The notes under the pieces: model-generated | What the model was told of the DNA's origin: nothing | The model's input: the letters and a program-made list of their open reading frames with translations, nothing else | Databases searched by the model: none | Shown here: positions 1 through 6,204 of the stretch, piece by piece | Layout of the letters: each line of letters opens with the position of its first letter | Position numbering within the stretch: the first letter of the stretch is position 1 | Translations under genes and position numbers: made by a program | Assembly (NCBI GenBank): GCA_036381835.1 | Contig: DASVCA010000111.1 | Span: 1-19,832 of the forward strand | Direction of reading: 5' to 3' | DNA from: DASULK01 sp036381835 | Lineage (GTDB): Bacteria; Actinomycetota; Actinomycetes; Mycobacteriales; Micromonosporaceae | DNA: 19,832 bases

Positions 1-216
1 GGGAGTGGAGGCACGTCGTCCCTGGCCCGCTCGTCGGCATCGGCGCCGGTCGGGGCTCCGGCCGGGCGGCGGGTGTCATTCCCCGACGCGGGCGCCCTCG
101 TCGTGTGGCCCGACGCGGCGAGGGCCGGCCCGGTACGAACAGGGCGATCACAAAATTCTCAGGAATTTGCGCCATTTCCACCGACAAGTGACGACAGCAG
201 TTGTATCGTCAGGTAA
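1..216 (+). CDS. possible 3' end of an upstream gene (partial)
   Basis: Reading frame 1 is open from the window edge to a TAA at 214-216. For the first 40 or so codons it has the strong G/C bias at third positions that real genes here show; the other two + frames do not show it as clearly. The predicted tail is Ala/Gly/Ser/Pro-rich with no recognisable domain, and after about base 140 the composition becomes more AT-rich and less gene-like. It may be the disordered C-terminus of a larger protein (in actinobacteria a glycosyltransferase or transglycosylase gene often precedes rpsF), or simply non-coding. I do not assign a function. Confidence 0.25.
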   Translation, partial: GSGGTSSLARSSASAPVGAPAGRRVSFPDAGALVVWPDAARAGPVRTGRSQNSQEFAPFPPTSDDSSCIVR

Positions 217-545
217 CAACACGATAAAGCTCCGCGGGGCGTCTCCGGTCCAACCTCATCGGTGTGGTCGTTCCTCCCCAGGTCCCACCCAAGGAATGCG
301 GACGGGACGCCCCGCGGCCCTGTGGACAGGGGTCCACCTTCCGGTACGCGAGCCGGGGGTGGGCCCCTGTCGCCGCGTCCGGACGCCGTGGACGACCGGC
401 CCGGGCATGATCGTCCGGACCGGCTATCCTGGTCCGGTTGTCCGTGTGTCCGGCCGGGTTCCCCCGGCACCGGCGCGGGCAACGACGCACGACCTCCTGC
501 CACGGAAGGACCGTGGCCGCTTAGCCCACAGGAGGTGAGCACGTC
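217..545 (+). other. gene-free leader region upstream of rpsF
   Basis: No convincing gene lies here. The open frames crossing this stretch on both strands lack a ribosome site and the expected third-position bias. It holds a short inverted repeat GTGGAC-AGGG-GTCCAC (322-337) whose left edge also reads as a reverse DnaA-box-like 9-mer (CTGTCCACA on the minus strand, 321-329). The promoter of the rpsF operon should lie here, but I see no pair of -35/-10 hexamers good enough to call. The region ends with the rpsF ribosome site. Confidence 0.4.
531..535 (+). promoter_or_regulatory. ribosome binding site fixing the TTG start of rpsF
   Basis: GGAGG sits 10 bases before a TTG codon at 546. Translation from that TTG gives the family-typical bS6 N-terminus (M-R-H-Y-E-I-M), so the unusual start codon is well supported. 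Confidence 0.8.
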
Positions 546-839
546 TTGCGTCATTACGAGATCATGGTGATCCTCGACCCCAGCCTCGAGGAGCGCACCG
601 TCGCCCCGTCGCTCGACACGTACCTGAACAACGTGATTCGGTCTGCGGGTGGCTCGGTGGAGAAGCTCGACGTGTGGGGCCGCCGGCGCCTCGCGTACGA
701 GATCAAGAAGAAGGCCGAGGGGATCTACGCCGTCATCGACCTGCACGCGACGCCGCAGGCGGTGGCCGAACTGGACCGGCAGCTGCGGCTCAACGAGTCG
801 GTGCTGCGTACCAAGGTCATCAGGCCGGACACGCGCTGA
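546..839 (+). CDS. rpsF: 30S ribosomal protein bS6
   Basis: Encodes a 97-residue bS6 protein, which binds bS18 and the central domain of 16S rRNA in the small ribosomal subunit. The N-terminus RHYEIMVILDP, the internal WGRRRLAYEIKKKAEGIY stretch (about residues 38-55) and the C-terminal region ending LNESVLRTKVIR are typical of actinobacterial bS6, and the length of about 95-100 residues fits. The start is TTG at 546, chosen because GGAGG lies 10 bases upstream and the family N-terminus begins exactly there; no ATG fits. It is the first gene of the conserved rpsF-ssb-rpsR-rplI cluster, with a 103-base gap before ssb. Recognition is by sequence familiarity, and confidence is high. Confidence 0.97.
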   Translation: MRHYEIMVILDPSLEERTVAPSLDTYLNNVIRSAGGSVEKLDVWGRRRLAYEIKKKAEGIYAVIDLHATPQAVAELDRQLRLNESVLRTKVIRPDTR

Positions 840-942
840 GGCGTTCCCCGGCATCCCGGATCAGCGTCGGCGGGCTCTGTCATACCGCCCTGGCAGCCTT
901 ACGGTGGGCGACAGAATCCGACGAGCGTGCGAGGAGTTGGTC

Positions 943-1422
943 ATGGCAGGAGAGACCACGATCACCGTCATCGGCAATCTGACCGATGACCCGGAGCTGA
1001 GGTTCACCCCGTCGGGTGCCGCGGTCGCCCGGTTCCGGGTCGCTTCCACGCCCCGGTATCTGGACAAGGCCAGCGGCGAGTGGAAGGACGGCGAGCCGCT
1101 CTTCCTCTCCTGCACGGTGTGGCGGCAGGCGGCTGAGCACGTCGCGGAGTCGCTGCAGCGGGGCACTCGGGTCATCGTCACCGGCCGGCTGCGCCAGCGG
1201 TCGTACGAGACGCGCGAGGGCGAGAAGCGCACCGTGATCGAACTCGAGGTCGACGAGATCGGCCCATCGCTGCGCTACGCCACGGCGAAGGTGCAGAAGA
1301 TGGCCCGCTCCGGCGGGGGTGGCTTCGGTGCCTCCGGCGGTATGGACGACCCGTGGGCCACCGCAACTCCCGCCTCGCACTCCGGTCCGGGCGCGAACAT
1401 CGACGACGAGCCCCCGTTCTAG
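943..1422 (+). CDS. ssb: single-stranded DNA-binding protein
   Basis: Encodes a 159-residue SSB, which coats single-stranded DNA during replication and repair and recruits partner proteins. Residues 1-110 form the OB fold: it opens GETTITVIGNLTDDPELRFT and contains the conserved WRQAAEHVAESLQRGTRVIVTG segment. A short Gly/Ser-rich linker follows, and the protein ends in the acidic tip DDEPPF, the conserved docking motif for partner proteins. The start is the ATG at 943, preceded by GAGGAG (931-936) at 6-base spacing. The same frame stays open much further upstream, into rpsF, but that extension has no family similarity and is not part of the gene. Position between rpsF and rpsR is the standard bacterial arrangement. 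The acidic tail suggests it is the main, housekeeping SSB. Confidence 0.97.
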   Translation: MAGETTITVIGNLTDDPELRFTPSGAAVARFRVASTPRYLDKASGEWKDGEPLFLSCTVWRQAAEHVAESLQRGTRVIVTGRLRQRSYETREGEKRTVIELEVDEIGPSLRYATAKVQKMARSGGGGFGASGGMDDPWATATPASHSGPGANIDDEPPF

Positions 1423-1510
1423 CGCGAGCGCAGTCTCCTCCGACCACTGGTCCGATGAGCCGGTGCGGCCGGTGATGCGCTTGCGAGCGTCAAGGCAGGA
1501 GTAGAAAGCA

Positions 1511-1750
1511 ATGGCAAAGGCTGTAACGCAGCGGAAGCCGAAGAAGAAGGTGAACCCCCTCGACAAGGAGGGCATCACCTACATCGACTACAAGGACACC
1601 GCGCTGCTGCGCAAGTTCATCTCCGACCGTGGCAAGATCCGTGCCCGGCGAGTGACCGGGGTTACGTCCCAGCAGCAGCGGCAGATCGCCCGCGCGGTGA
1701 AGAACGCCCGCGAGATGGCGCTCTTGCCGTACACGACCACCAACCGCTGA
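1511..1750 (+). CDS. rpsR: 30S ribosomal protein bS18, zinc-free type
   Basis: Encodes the 79-residue bS18, the small-subunit protein that pairs with bS6. The core motifs YIDYKDTALLRKFISDRGKI and RARRVTG plus the C-terminal NAREMALLPY are diagnostic. Zinc-binding (C+) bS18 carries a CxxC near residue 14-20 and a second Cys/His pair after RRVTG. Here those positions read VNPLDK and VTSQQQRQ, and the protein contains no cysteine at all. It is therefore the C-minus, zinc-independent form. In mycobacteria and streptomycetes such a form is usually the zinc-starvation paralogue, while the primary operon keeps the C+ copy. AGGAG (1497-1501) lies 9 bases before the ATG, and rplI follows after 14 bases, so the two are surely cotranscribed. 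Confidence 0.96.
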   Translation: MAKAVTQRKPKKKVNPLDKEGITYIDYKDTALLRKFISDRGKIRARRVTGVTSQQQRQIARAVKNAREMALLPYTTTNR

Positions 1751-1764
1751 GGGGAGGCACCGAA

Positions 1765-2214
1765 ATGAAGATCATCCTGACTCAGGAGGTGTCCGGCCTC
1801 GGCGCCGCCGGCGACATCGTGGAGGTCAAGGACGGCTACGGCCGCAACTACCTGCTGCCCCAGGGCTTCGCGATTCCCTGGACCAAGGGCGGGGAGAAGC
1901 AGGTCATGGACATCAAGCGGGCCCGTGAGGCCCGCGAGATCCGGGACCTCGGCCAGGCCACCGAGATCAAGGAGCGGCTCGCGGCGCTCAAGGTGAACCT
2001 CCCGGCGCGGGCGGGGTCGGGCGGACGCCTGTTCGGCTCGATCACCCCCGCCGAGATCGTCGACGCGGTCAAGGCGGCCGGCGGTCCGGCACTCGACCGG
2101 CGGCGGCTGGAACTGCCCGGCACGATCAAGGCGCTCGGCACACACCGGGTGCGGGTCCGGCTGCACCCCGAGGTGACCGCCGAGTTCAACCTCAACGTGG
2201 TGGCCGCCAAGTAG
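1765..2214 (+). CDS. rplI: 50S ribosomal protein bL9
   Basis: Encodes the 149-residue bL9, an elongated 23S-rRNA-binding protein of the large subunit. The N-terminal domain has the signature MKIILTQEVSGLGAAGDIVEVKDGYGRNYLLPQG. A charged connecting helix spans roughly residues 45-75, and the C-terminal domain contains GRLFGSITPAEIVDA and ends with the HPEVTAEFNLNVV strand. Length equals the family norm. GGGGAGG (1751-1757) precedes the ATG, and the gene starts 14 bases after rpsR. A perfect hairpin begins 7 bases after the stop, so rplI is the last gene of the ribosomal operon. Confidence 0.97.
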   Translation: MKIILTQEVSGLGAAGDIVEVKDGYGRNYLLPQGFAIPWTKGGEKQVMDIKRAREAREIRDLGQATEIKERLAALKVNLPARAGSGGRLFGSITPAEIVDAVKAAGGPALDRRRLELPGTIKALGTHRVRVRLHPEVTAEFNLNVVAAK

Positions 2215-2221
2215 GCCACCC

Positions 2222-2264
2222 AACGGCTGTGGGGCAGGCACGACGTGCCTGCCCCACAGCCGTT
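2222..2264 (+). terminator. hairpin terminator after rplI
   Basis: A perfect inverted repeat: the 19-base arm AACGGCTGTGGGGCAGGCA (2222-2240), a 5-base loop CGACG, and its exact complement (2246-2264). The right arm ends in only TTT, without a long T-run, as is usual for high-GC actinobacterial terminators. Its place directly after the rplI stop supports termination of the rpsF-ssb-rpsR-rplI transcript. Confidence 0.88.
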
Positions 2265-2396
2265 TCCAGGGGTTGCCGCAGGTTCGGCGCGGCTCGGCCG
2301 CGCACCGAAGCGCTACGGTGCAGAAGTTTTTTGTCTCCACAGGATGTGGATTGCATCAGCCCAGTTCACGGCGGTGTAGCCGATCATCCACGATCG

Positions 2397-2460
2397 TTAT
2401 CCACAGCCTGTCCACAGGGTTGTGCACAACAATCGCGGTGCTGTCCACAGGTTGTCCAGA
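2397..2460 (+). promoter_or_regulatory. cluster of DnaA-box-like 9-mers upstream of dnaB
   Basis: Five same-strand 9-mers resemble the DnaA box within 64 bases. They are TTATCCACA (2397-2405, exact consensus), CTGTCCACA (2408-2416), TTGTGCACA (2420-2428, inside the palindrome TTGTGCACAA), CTGTCCACA (2441-2449) and TTGTCCAGA (2452-2460). The last four each differ by one base from the actinobacterial form TTGTCCACA. A reverse, weaker site TGTGGATTG lies at 2345-2353. The role (control of dnaB, DnaA titration, or chance in a GC-rich region) is inferred. It is unlikely to be the chromosomal origin, which in actinobacteria lies between dnaA and dnaN. Confidence 0.6.
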
Positions 2461-2675
2461 GACTCATCCACCGGCCCGGTTGAGGTGCCCGTGCGAGGCT
2501 GCGTAACGTTTCGGTCGGCCCGGTCCGCTGGCGGCGCGACGCCCCTCGGTCGTTTCCCAGGACGGCGGGGCAGCTGAAACGTCAGACGCGGACGGTGTAG
2601 TAAAAGCGCTTCGACGAGTCGTGCCGAGGCGACGTGCGGCGCGCGATGCACCACCGGCCCGGCGAAGCGATGAAC

Positions 2676-2681
2676 GGAGGG
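2676..2681 (+). promoter_or_regulatory. ribosome binding site deciding the dnaB start
   Basis: A GGAGG-type run (GGAGGG) centred here is 6-7 bases before the GTG at 2688. It argues against the upstream in-frame GTG at 2634 and against the GTG at 2682, which directly abuts the site. Confidence 0.65.
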
Positions 2682-2687
2682 GTGGCC

Positions 2688-5081
2688 GTGTCGATCACCG
2701 ACGATGTCCGGGCTGACGGCCGGATACCCCATCCGCCGCCGGCCCACGACGGTCAGTTCGACAAGACGCCACCGCAGGACATCGCGGCAGAGCAGTGCGT
2801 GCTAGGCGGCATGCTGCTCTCCAAGGACGCGATCGCCGACGTGGTAGAGATCCTCAAGCGGGACGACTTCTACCGCCCGGCGCACGCGACGATCTTCGAC
2901 GCGATACTCGACCTCTACGGGCGTGGCGAGCCGGCCGACCCGATCACCGTCGCCGCAGCGCTGGCCGATTCGGGTGACCTGGCCCGCGTCGGCGGAGCTC
3001 CGTACCTGCATACGCTCATCGCCAGCGTCCCCACCGCGGCGAACGCCGCCTACTACGCGCGAATCGTGGCCGAGCGCGCGGTCCTGCGTCGGCTCATCGA
3101 GGCCGGGACCCGGATCGTGCAGTTGGGCTACGGCACGGCCGCCGGGGCCGGCCGGGATGTCGACGACGTGGTGGACCTGGCCCAGCAGGCGGTGTACGAG
3201 GTCACCGAGCGGCGGGTCAGCGAGGACTTCGCGGTGCTCGCCGACCTGTTGCAGCCGACCCTCGACGAGATCGAAGCGGTCGGTGCGCAGGGCGGCGTGA
3301 TGAACGGGGTTCCGACCGGCTTCACCGACCTGGACCGGCTGCTCAACGGGTTGCACCCCGGACAGTTGATCGTCGTTGCCGGACGCCCCGGACTCGGTAA
3401 GGCACTCGCCTTGGACACGCCGCTGCCGACCCCGGACGGCTGGACCACCATGGGCGAGGTCCGGGTCGGCGACCGTCTGCTCGGTGCGGACGGACGCCCC
3501 ACCACGGTGATCGCGACCAGTCCGATCTGGCACGACCGGGCGTGCTTCGAGGTCGAGTTCTCCGACGGATCGGTCATCGTGGCCGACGGTGAACACCTGT
3601 GGTCGACCCGTGACCTGCGCGCCCGCCGTCGTGGCCGTCCCGCGCAGGCCCGCACCACCGCCGAGATCGCCGCCACCTTGCACGTCGGAGCCGCCGGCAA
3701 GCGCCGCAACCACTCCATCGACACCACCCGGCCGCTCGACCTGCCGTCGCGGGCCCTCCCGGTGCCGCCGTACACCTTCGGTGTCTGGCTGGGGACCGGC
3801 GATGCCTCCGGCATCCTTACCATCCGGGACCGCGCGGTGGTGACCTACGTCGAGGCGGACGGGTTCCTCGCCTGCCCCGAGCAGCCCGGCCGCTACCGAC
3901 TGATCGCGGCCGACGAGCGGGAGTCGGGCGGCCGGGTGCCGCCGATACCTGTCCCCGGTATGCCGGCGGACAAGCGGATTCCCCCGGACTATCTGCGCGC
4001 TTCGATCGAACAGCGGCGCGCCCTGCTGGCCGGGTTGCTCGACACCGCTGCAACGGTGACCCCCTCCGGGCGAGTCCGCTACCGGGCACCGTCGCGACCG
4101 CTGGCTGAGGACGTGCGGGAACTCGTCGTCAGCCTCGGCTACCGGTGCACCATCACCGAGAATCCTGGCCGTTCGTCGACCCGCTACCTGGTCCGCTTCA
4201 CCGCCACCGACGAGGTGTTCCGGACGGAGCGCAAGAAGCTCATCCACAAGGCCCGCCGGCCGACGACGTCCACCCGCGTCATGTCCCGGTTCATTGTCGA
4301 CGTGCGGCCGATTCCCACGGTGCCGGTGCGATGCGTGATGGTTGATAACGACGACCATCTGTATCTCGCGGGCCCGAGCATGATCCCCACACACAACTCC
4401 ACGGTGTCGATGGACTTCGCGCGTAACGCCGCCGTTCGACACAACTGCCCCAGCGCCATCTTCTCCCTGGAGATGAGCAAGGTCGAGATCGTCATGCGTC
4501 TGCTCTCGGCCGAGGCGAAGGTCCCACTGCACGTACTACGGTCCGGCCAGCTGTCGGACGACGACTGGACCAGGCTCGCCCGCCGGATGGGGGAGATCAG
4601 CGAGGCCCCGCTGTTCGTCGACGACACGCCGAACATGACCCTGATGGAGATTCGCGCGAAGGCGCGGCGCCTGCGGCAACGGCACGATCTGCGGCTCGTG
4701 GTGGTGGACTATCTGCAACTGATGACGTCACCGCGACGGGTCGAGAGCCGCCAGCAGGAGGTCGCCGAGCTGTCCCGGGGGCTGAAGCTCCTCGCCAAGG
4801 AGATCGAGTGCCCGGTGGTCGCGGTCAGCCAGCTCAACCGCGGCCCCGAGCAGCGTACCGACAAGCGCCCCCAACTGTCCGACCTGCGCGAGAGCGGCTC
4901 CATCGAGCAGGACGCCGACGTGGTCATCCTGCTTCACCGGGACGACTACTACGACAAGGAATCACCGCGGGCCGGCGAAGCCGACTTCATCGTCGCCAAG
5001 CATCGAAACGGTCCGACCGACACGATCACCGTCGCGGCCCAACTGCACTTCTCCCGTTTCGTCGACATGGCGGTCGTCTGA
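2688..5081 (+). CDS. dnaB: replicative DNA helicase DnaB with intein
   Basis: Encodes a 797-residue precursor; without its intein it is a 465-residue DnaB, the normal length. DnaB is the hexameric 5'-3' helicase of the replication fork. The N-terminal primase-interacting domain covers about residues 25-130 (TPPQDIAAEQCVLGGMLL). The RecA-like domain contains GRPGLGK at 232-238, then the intein, then STVSMDFARNA from 571. It also has FSLEMS, Walker B VVVDYLQLM at 671-679, SQLNR, and the LRESGSIEQDADVV arginine-finger region. The intein splits the ATP-binding P-loop, so the protein should have no helicase activity until spliced. The start is GTG at 2688 because of the GGAGG just upstream and the familiar V/M-S-x-T-D-D beginning; an in-frame GTG at 2634 is less likely. 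A hairpin follows 4 bases after the stop. Confidence 0.97.
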   Translation: MSITDDVRADGRIPHPPPAHDGQFDKTPPQDIAAEQCVLGGMLLSKDAIADVVEILKRDDFYRPAHATIFDAILDLYGRGEPADPITVAAALADSGDLARVGGAPYLHTLIASVPTAANAAYYARIVAERAVLRRLIEAGTRIVQLGYGTAAGAGRDVDDVVDLAQQAVYEVTERRVSEDFAVLADLLQPTLDEIEAVGAQGGVMNGVPTGFTDLDRLLNGLHPGQLIVVAGRPGLGKALALDTPLPTPDGWTTMGEVRVGDRLLGADGRPTTVIATSPIWHDRACFEVEFSDGSVIVADGEHLWSTRDLRARRRGRPAQARTTAEIAATLHVGAAGKRRNHSIDTTRPLDLPSRALPVPPYTFGVWLGTGDASGILTIRDRAVVTYVEADGFLACPEQPGRYRLIAADERESGGRVPPIPVPGMPADKRIPPDYLRASIEQRRALLAGLLDTAATVTPSGRVRYRAPSRPLAEDVRELVVSLGYRCTITENPGRSSTRYLVRFTATDEVFRTERKKLIHKARRPTTSTRVMSRFIVDVRPIPTVPVRCVMVDNDDHLYLAGPSMIPTHNSTVSMDFARNAAVRHNCPSAIFSLEMSKVEIVMRLLSAEAKVPLHVLRSGQLSDDDWTRLARRMGEISEAPLFVDDTPNMTLMEIRAKARRLRQRHDLRLVVVDYLQLMTSPRRVESRQQEVAELSRGLKLLAKEIECPVVAVSQLNRGPEQRTDKRPQLSDLRESGSIEQDADVVILLHRDDYYDKESPRAGEADFIVAKHRNGPTDTITVAAQLHFSRFVDMAVV
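3402..4397 (+). mobile_element. class 3 intein inserted in the DnaB P-loop
   Basis: A 332-residue in-frame insertion between GRPGLGK and the next extein residue Ser (STVSMDF). It begins ALALDTPLPTPDGW (block A, with Ala instead of a Cys/Ser nucleophile at position 1) and ends MIPTHN (block G, with the usual His-Asn end). Block B has EHLW (His65, Trp67), block F has VRCVMVDNDDHLYLAG (Cys311), and block G has Thr330. Trp/Cys/Thr at these sites plus a non-nucleophile first residue is the definition of class 3 inteins, where the block F Cys starts splicing. Residues about 122-290 correspond to a LAGLIDADG homing endonuclease. Its two signature motifs read FGVWLGTGDASG (Thr132 for the acid) and LLAGLLDTAATV (Ala216 for the acid), so cleavage activity is probably lost. 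Splice-junction assignment is confident; the class assignment rests on motif reading. Confidence 0.93.
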
Positions 5082-5085
5082 CCGC

Positions 5086-5122
5086 TGCGCCGGCCGGACG
5101 CCGAGCGGGTCCGGCCGGCGCA
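5086..5122. terminator. bidirectional hairpin between dnaB and the zinc-ribbon gene
   Basis: A perfect inverted repeat with 14-base arms: TGCGCCGGCCGGAC at 5086-5099 and its complement at 5109-5122, with a 9-base loop. It lies between two convergent stop codons (dnaB ends 5081, the minus-strand gene ends 5127) and so can end transcription from both sides. There is no T-run, as common in this GC range. Confidence 0.82.
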
Positions 5123-5126
5123 CGCG

Positions 5127-5510
5127 TCAGTCGAAGAGCTCCCCGAGGAAACCCCGGTGGCGCTTACGCCGGTAGTGCCCGTGGTAGGGGTAATGGCCGC
5201 CGTACGTGGCGGGCGGGTAGTGGGCCGGCGGTGGCGGCGGTGGGTATCCGGGCTGGTGTGGAGCGGACGGCGGTGGCGCCGGCGGCACGTACGTTCCGGC
5301 GGCCGGTGCGGGCTGGGCGGGCGGTGCAGCCGGCTGGGCGGGCGGCGTGGCGTTCTGCCGGCGGTACCAGTCGGCTTCGGCTTCGAAGAGCTTCTCCAGT
5401 TCACCGCGATCCAGGAAGATGCCGCGGCACTCGCCACACTGGTCGACCGTCACCCCGCTGCGTTCGTACTGGCGCATCTCGCCATGGCACTTCGGACAGG
5501 TCATCTGCAT
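5127..5510 (-). CDS. small zinc-ribbon (TFIIB-type) protein
   Basis: Encodes a 127-residue protein. Residues 1-45 form a zinc ribbon: CPKC at 5-8 and CGEC at 25-28, followed by RGIFLDRGELEKLF, the signature of the zf-TFIIB family. Residues about 55-110 are Pro/Ala/Tyr-rich and probably disordered, and the C-terminus is basic (YRRKRHRGFLGELFD). The cellular role of such proteins is not established. The start chosen is the ATG at 5510, because the family homology begins with M-x-CPKC; the frame stays open upstream but that extension overlaps the preceding gene and looks unrelated. No good ribosome site is visible, so the ATG two codons later (5504) is also possible. It follows the phosphoribosyltransferase gene by 22 bases, implying one transcript that ends at the hairpin at 5086-5122. 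Confidence 0.85.
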   Translation of the reverse strand: MQMTCPKCHGEMRQYERSGVTVDQCGECRGIFLDRGELEKLFEAEADWYRRQNATPPAQPAAPPAQPAPAAGTYVPPAPPPSAPHQPGYPPPPPPAHYPPATYGGHYPYHGHYRRKRHRGFLGELFD

Positions 5511-5532
5511 CACTCGAAGGTACCGGGTCCGG

Positions 5533-6168
5533 TCACGCCATGGCGGCCAGCGCCGCCGTGACCTGATCGTCCGACACCTCGTGGAAGTCGGCATAGTACT
5601 GCCCCACCGCGCCGAAATCAGCCGGCCGATCCGGGCAGATGACCTCGTCCGCCTCCCGAGCCAGTGCCTCGTACGCGTCCGGCGAGCACACCGGCACCGC
5701 GACCACCACCCGGCTCGCCCCCAGACGGCGGGCCACCGCCACCGCCGCCCGTGCCGTCGCCCCGGTCGCCAGCCCGTCGTCGACGATCACCGCGGTGCGG
5801 TCGGTCAGATCCAGTGGCGGGCGTCCAGTCCGGTACCGGCGCTCGCGTCGCGTCAGCTCAGCGTCCTCCTGCTGCACGACCCGATCGATGTCCGCCGGGT
5901 CCAGGCGCCGGGCCACCGACTCGTTGCGTACCTGTACGCCCCGCGGCCCCAGCGCCCCGAAGGCCAGCTCCGGCACCAGCGGAACACCGAGTTTGCGGAC
6001 CACGAGTACGTCCAGCGGTGCGCCGAGCCTGCGGGCGACGACCTCCGCCACGGGGACGCCGCCCCGGACCAGGCCGAGAACGATGACATCGGGTTGGCCG
6101 GCGAGAGACGTCAGCCGTTCGGCGAGCATCTCGCCCGCCTCGGCTCGATCCCGATAGACCCTGCTCAT
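5533..6168 (-). CDS. phosphoribosyltransferase-family protein
   Basis: Encodes a 211-residue type I phosphoribosyltransferase-fold protein. The PRPP-binding loop VIVDDGLATGATA is at 127-139. The N-terminal part contains VLGLVRGGVPVAEVVARRLGAPLDVLVVRKLG, typical of the actinobacterial family annotated as 'phosphoribosyltransferase' and often found with stress or hydrolase genes. The substrate is not known from sequence. A flexible arm rich in Arg and Glu lies around 95-115. The start is the ATG at 6168, where family similarity begins (M-x-x-x-YRDRAEAG); no clear ribosome site precedes it. It lies 36 bases after the GGDEF-EAL gene stop and 22 bases before the zinc-ribbon gene, consistent with a three-gene run. 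The enzyme class is sure; the function is not. Confidence 0.88.
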   Translation of the reverse strand: MSRVYRDRAEAGEMLAERLTSLAGQPDVIVLGLVRGGVPVAEVVARRLGAPLDVLVVRKLGVPLVPELAFGALGPRGVQVRNESVARRLDPADIDRVVQQEDAELTRRERRYRTGRPPLDLTDRTAVIVDDGLATGATARAAVAVARRLGASRVVVAVPVCSPDAYEALAREADEVICPDRPADFGAVGQYYADFHEVSDDQVTAALAAMA

Positions 6169-6204
6169 GTATCAGGTGTACGGCACCGCAGCGCGCCACG
6201 CAGG

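Larger units (their letters stand above)
2265..2687 (+). other. gene-free stretch between rplI and dnaB
   Basis: About 420 bases with no convincing gene; short open frames here have no family resemblance. It holds the DnaA-box-like cluster described separately, a local run of T (AGTTTTTTGT near 2325-2334), and an AAGCGCTT palindrome near 2604-2611. The dnaB promoter must lie here, but no clear -35/-10 pair could be chosen by eye. Confidence 0.5.

Noticed and set aside
322..337. Short GTGGAC/GTCCAC inverted repeat with one DnaA-box-like 9-mer upstream of rpsF
   Set aside because: Stem of only 6 pairs and a single imperfect box; expected by chance in this GC range, so not listed as a separate site.
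2330..2460. Chromosomal origin of replication
   Set aside because: Several DnaA boxes are present, but only about five in a short span, with no dnaA or dnaN next to them and no clear AT-rich unwinding element.
2802..4532. 576-codon minus-strand open frame opposite dnaB
   Set aside because: It is the antisense shadow of dnaB and its intein, caused by high third-position GC. It has no recognisable domain, while the + strand protein is unmistakable.
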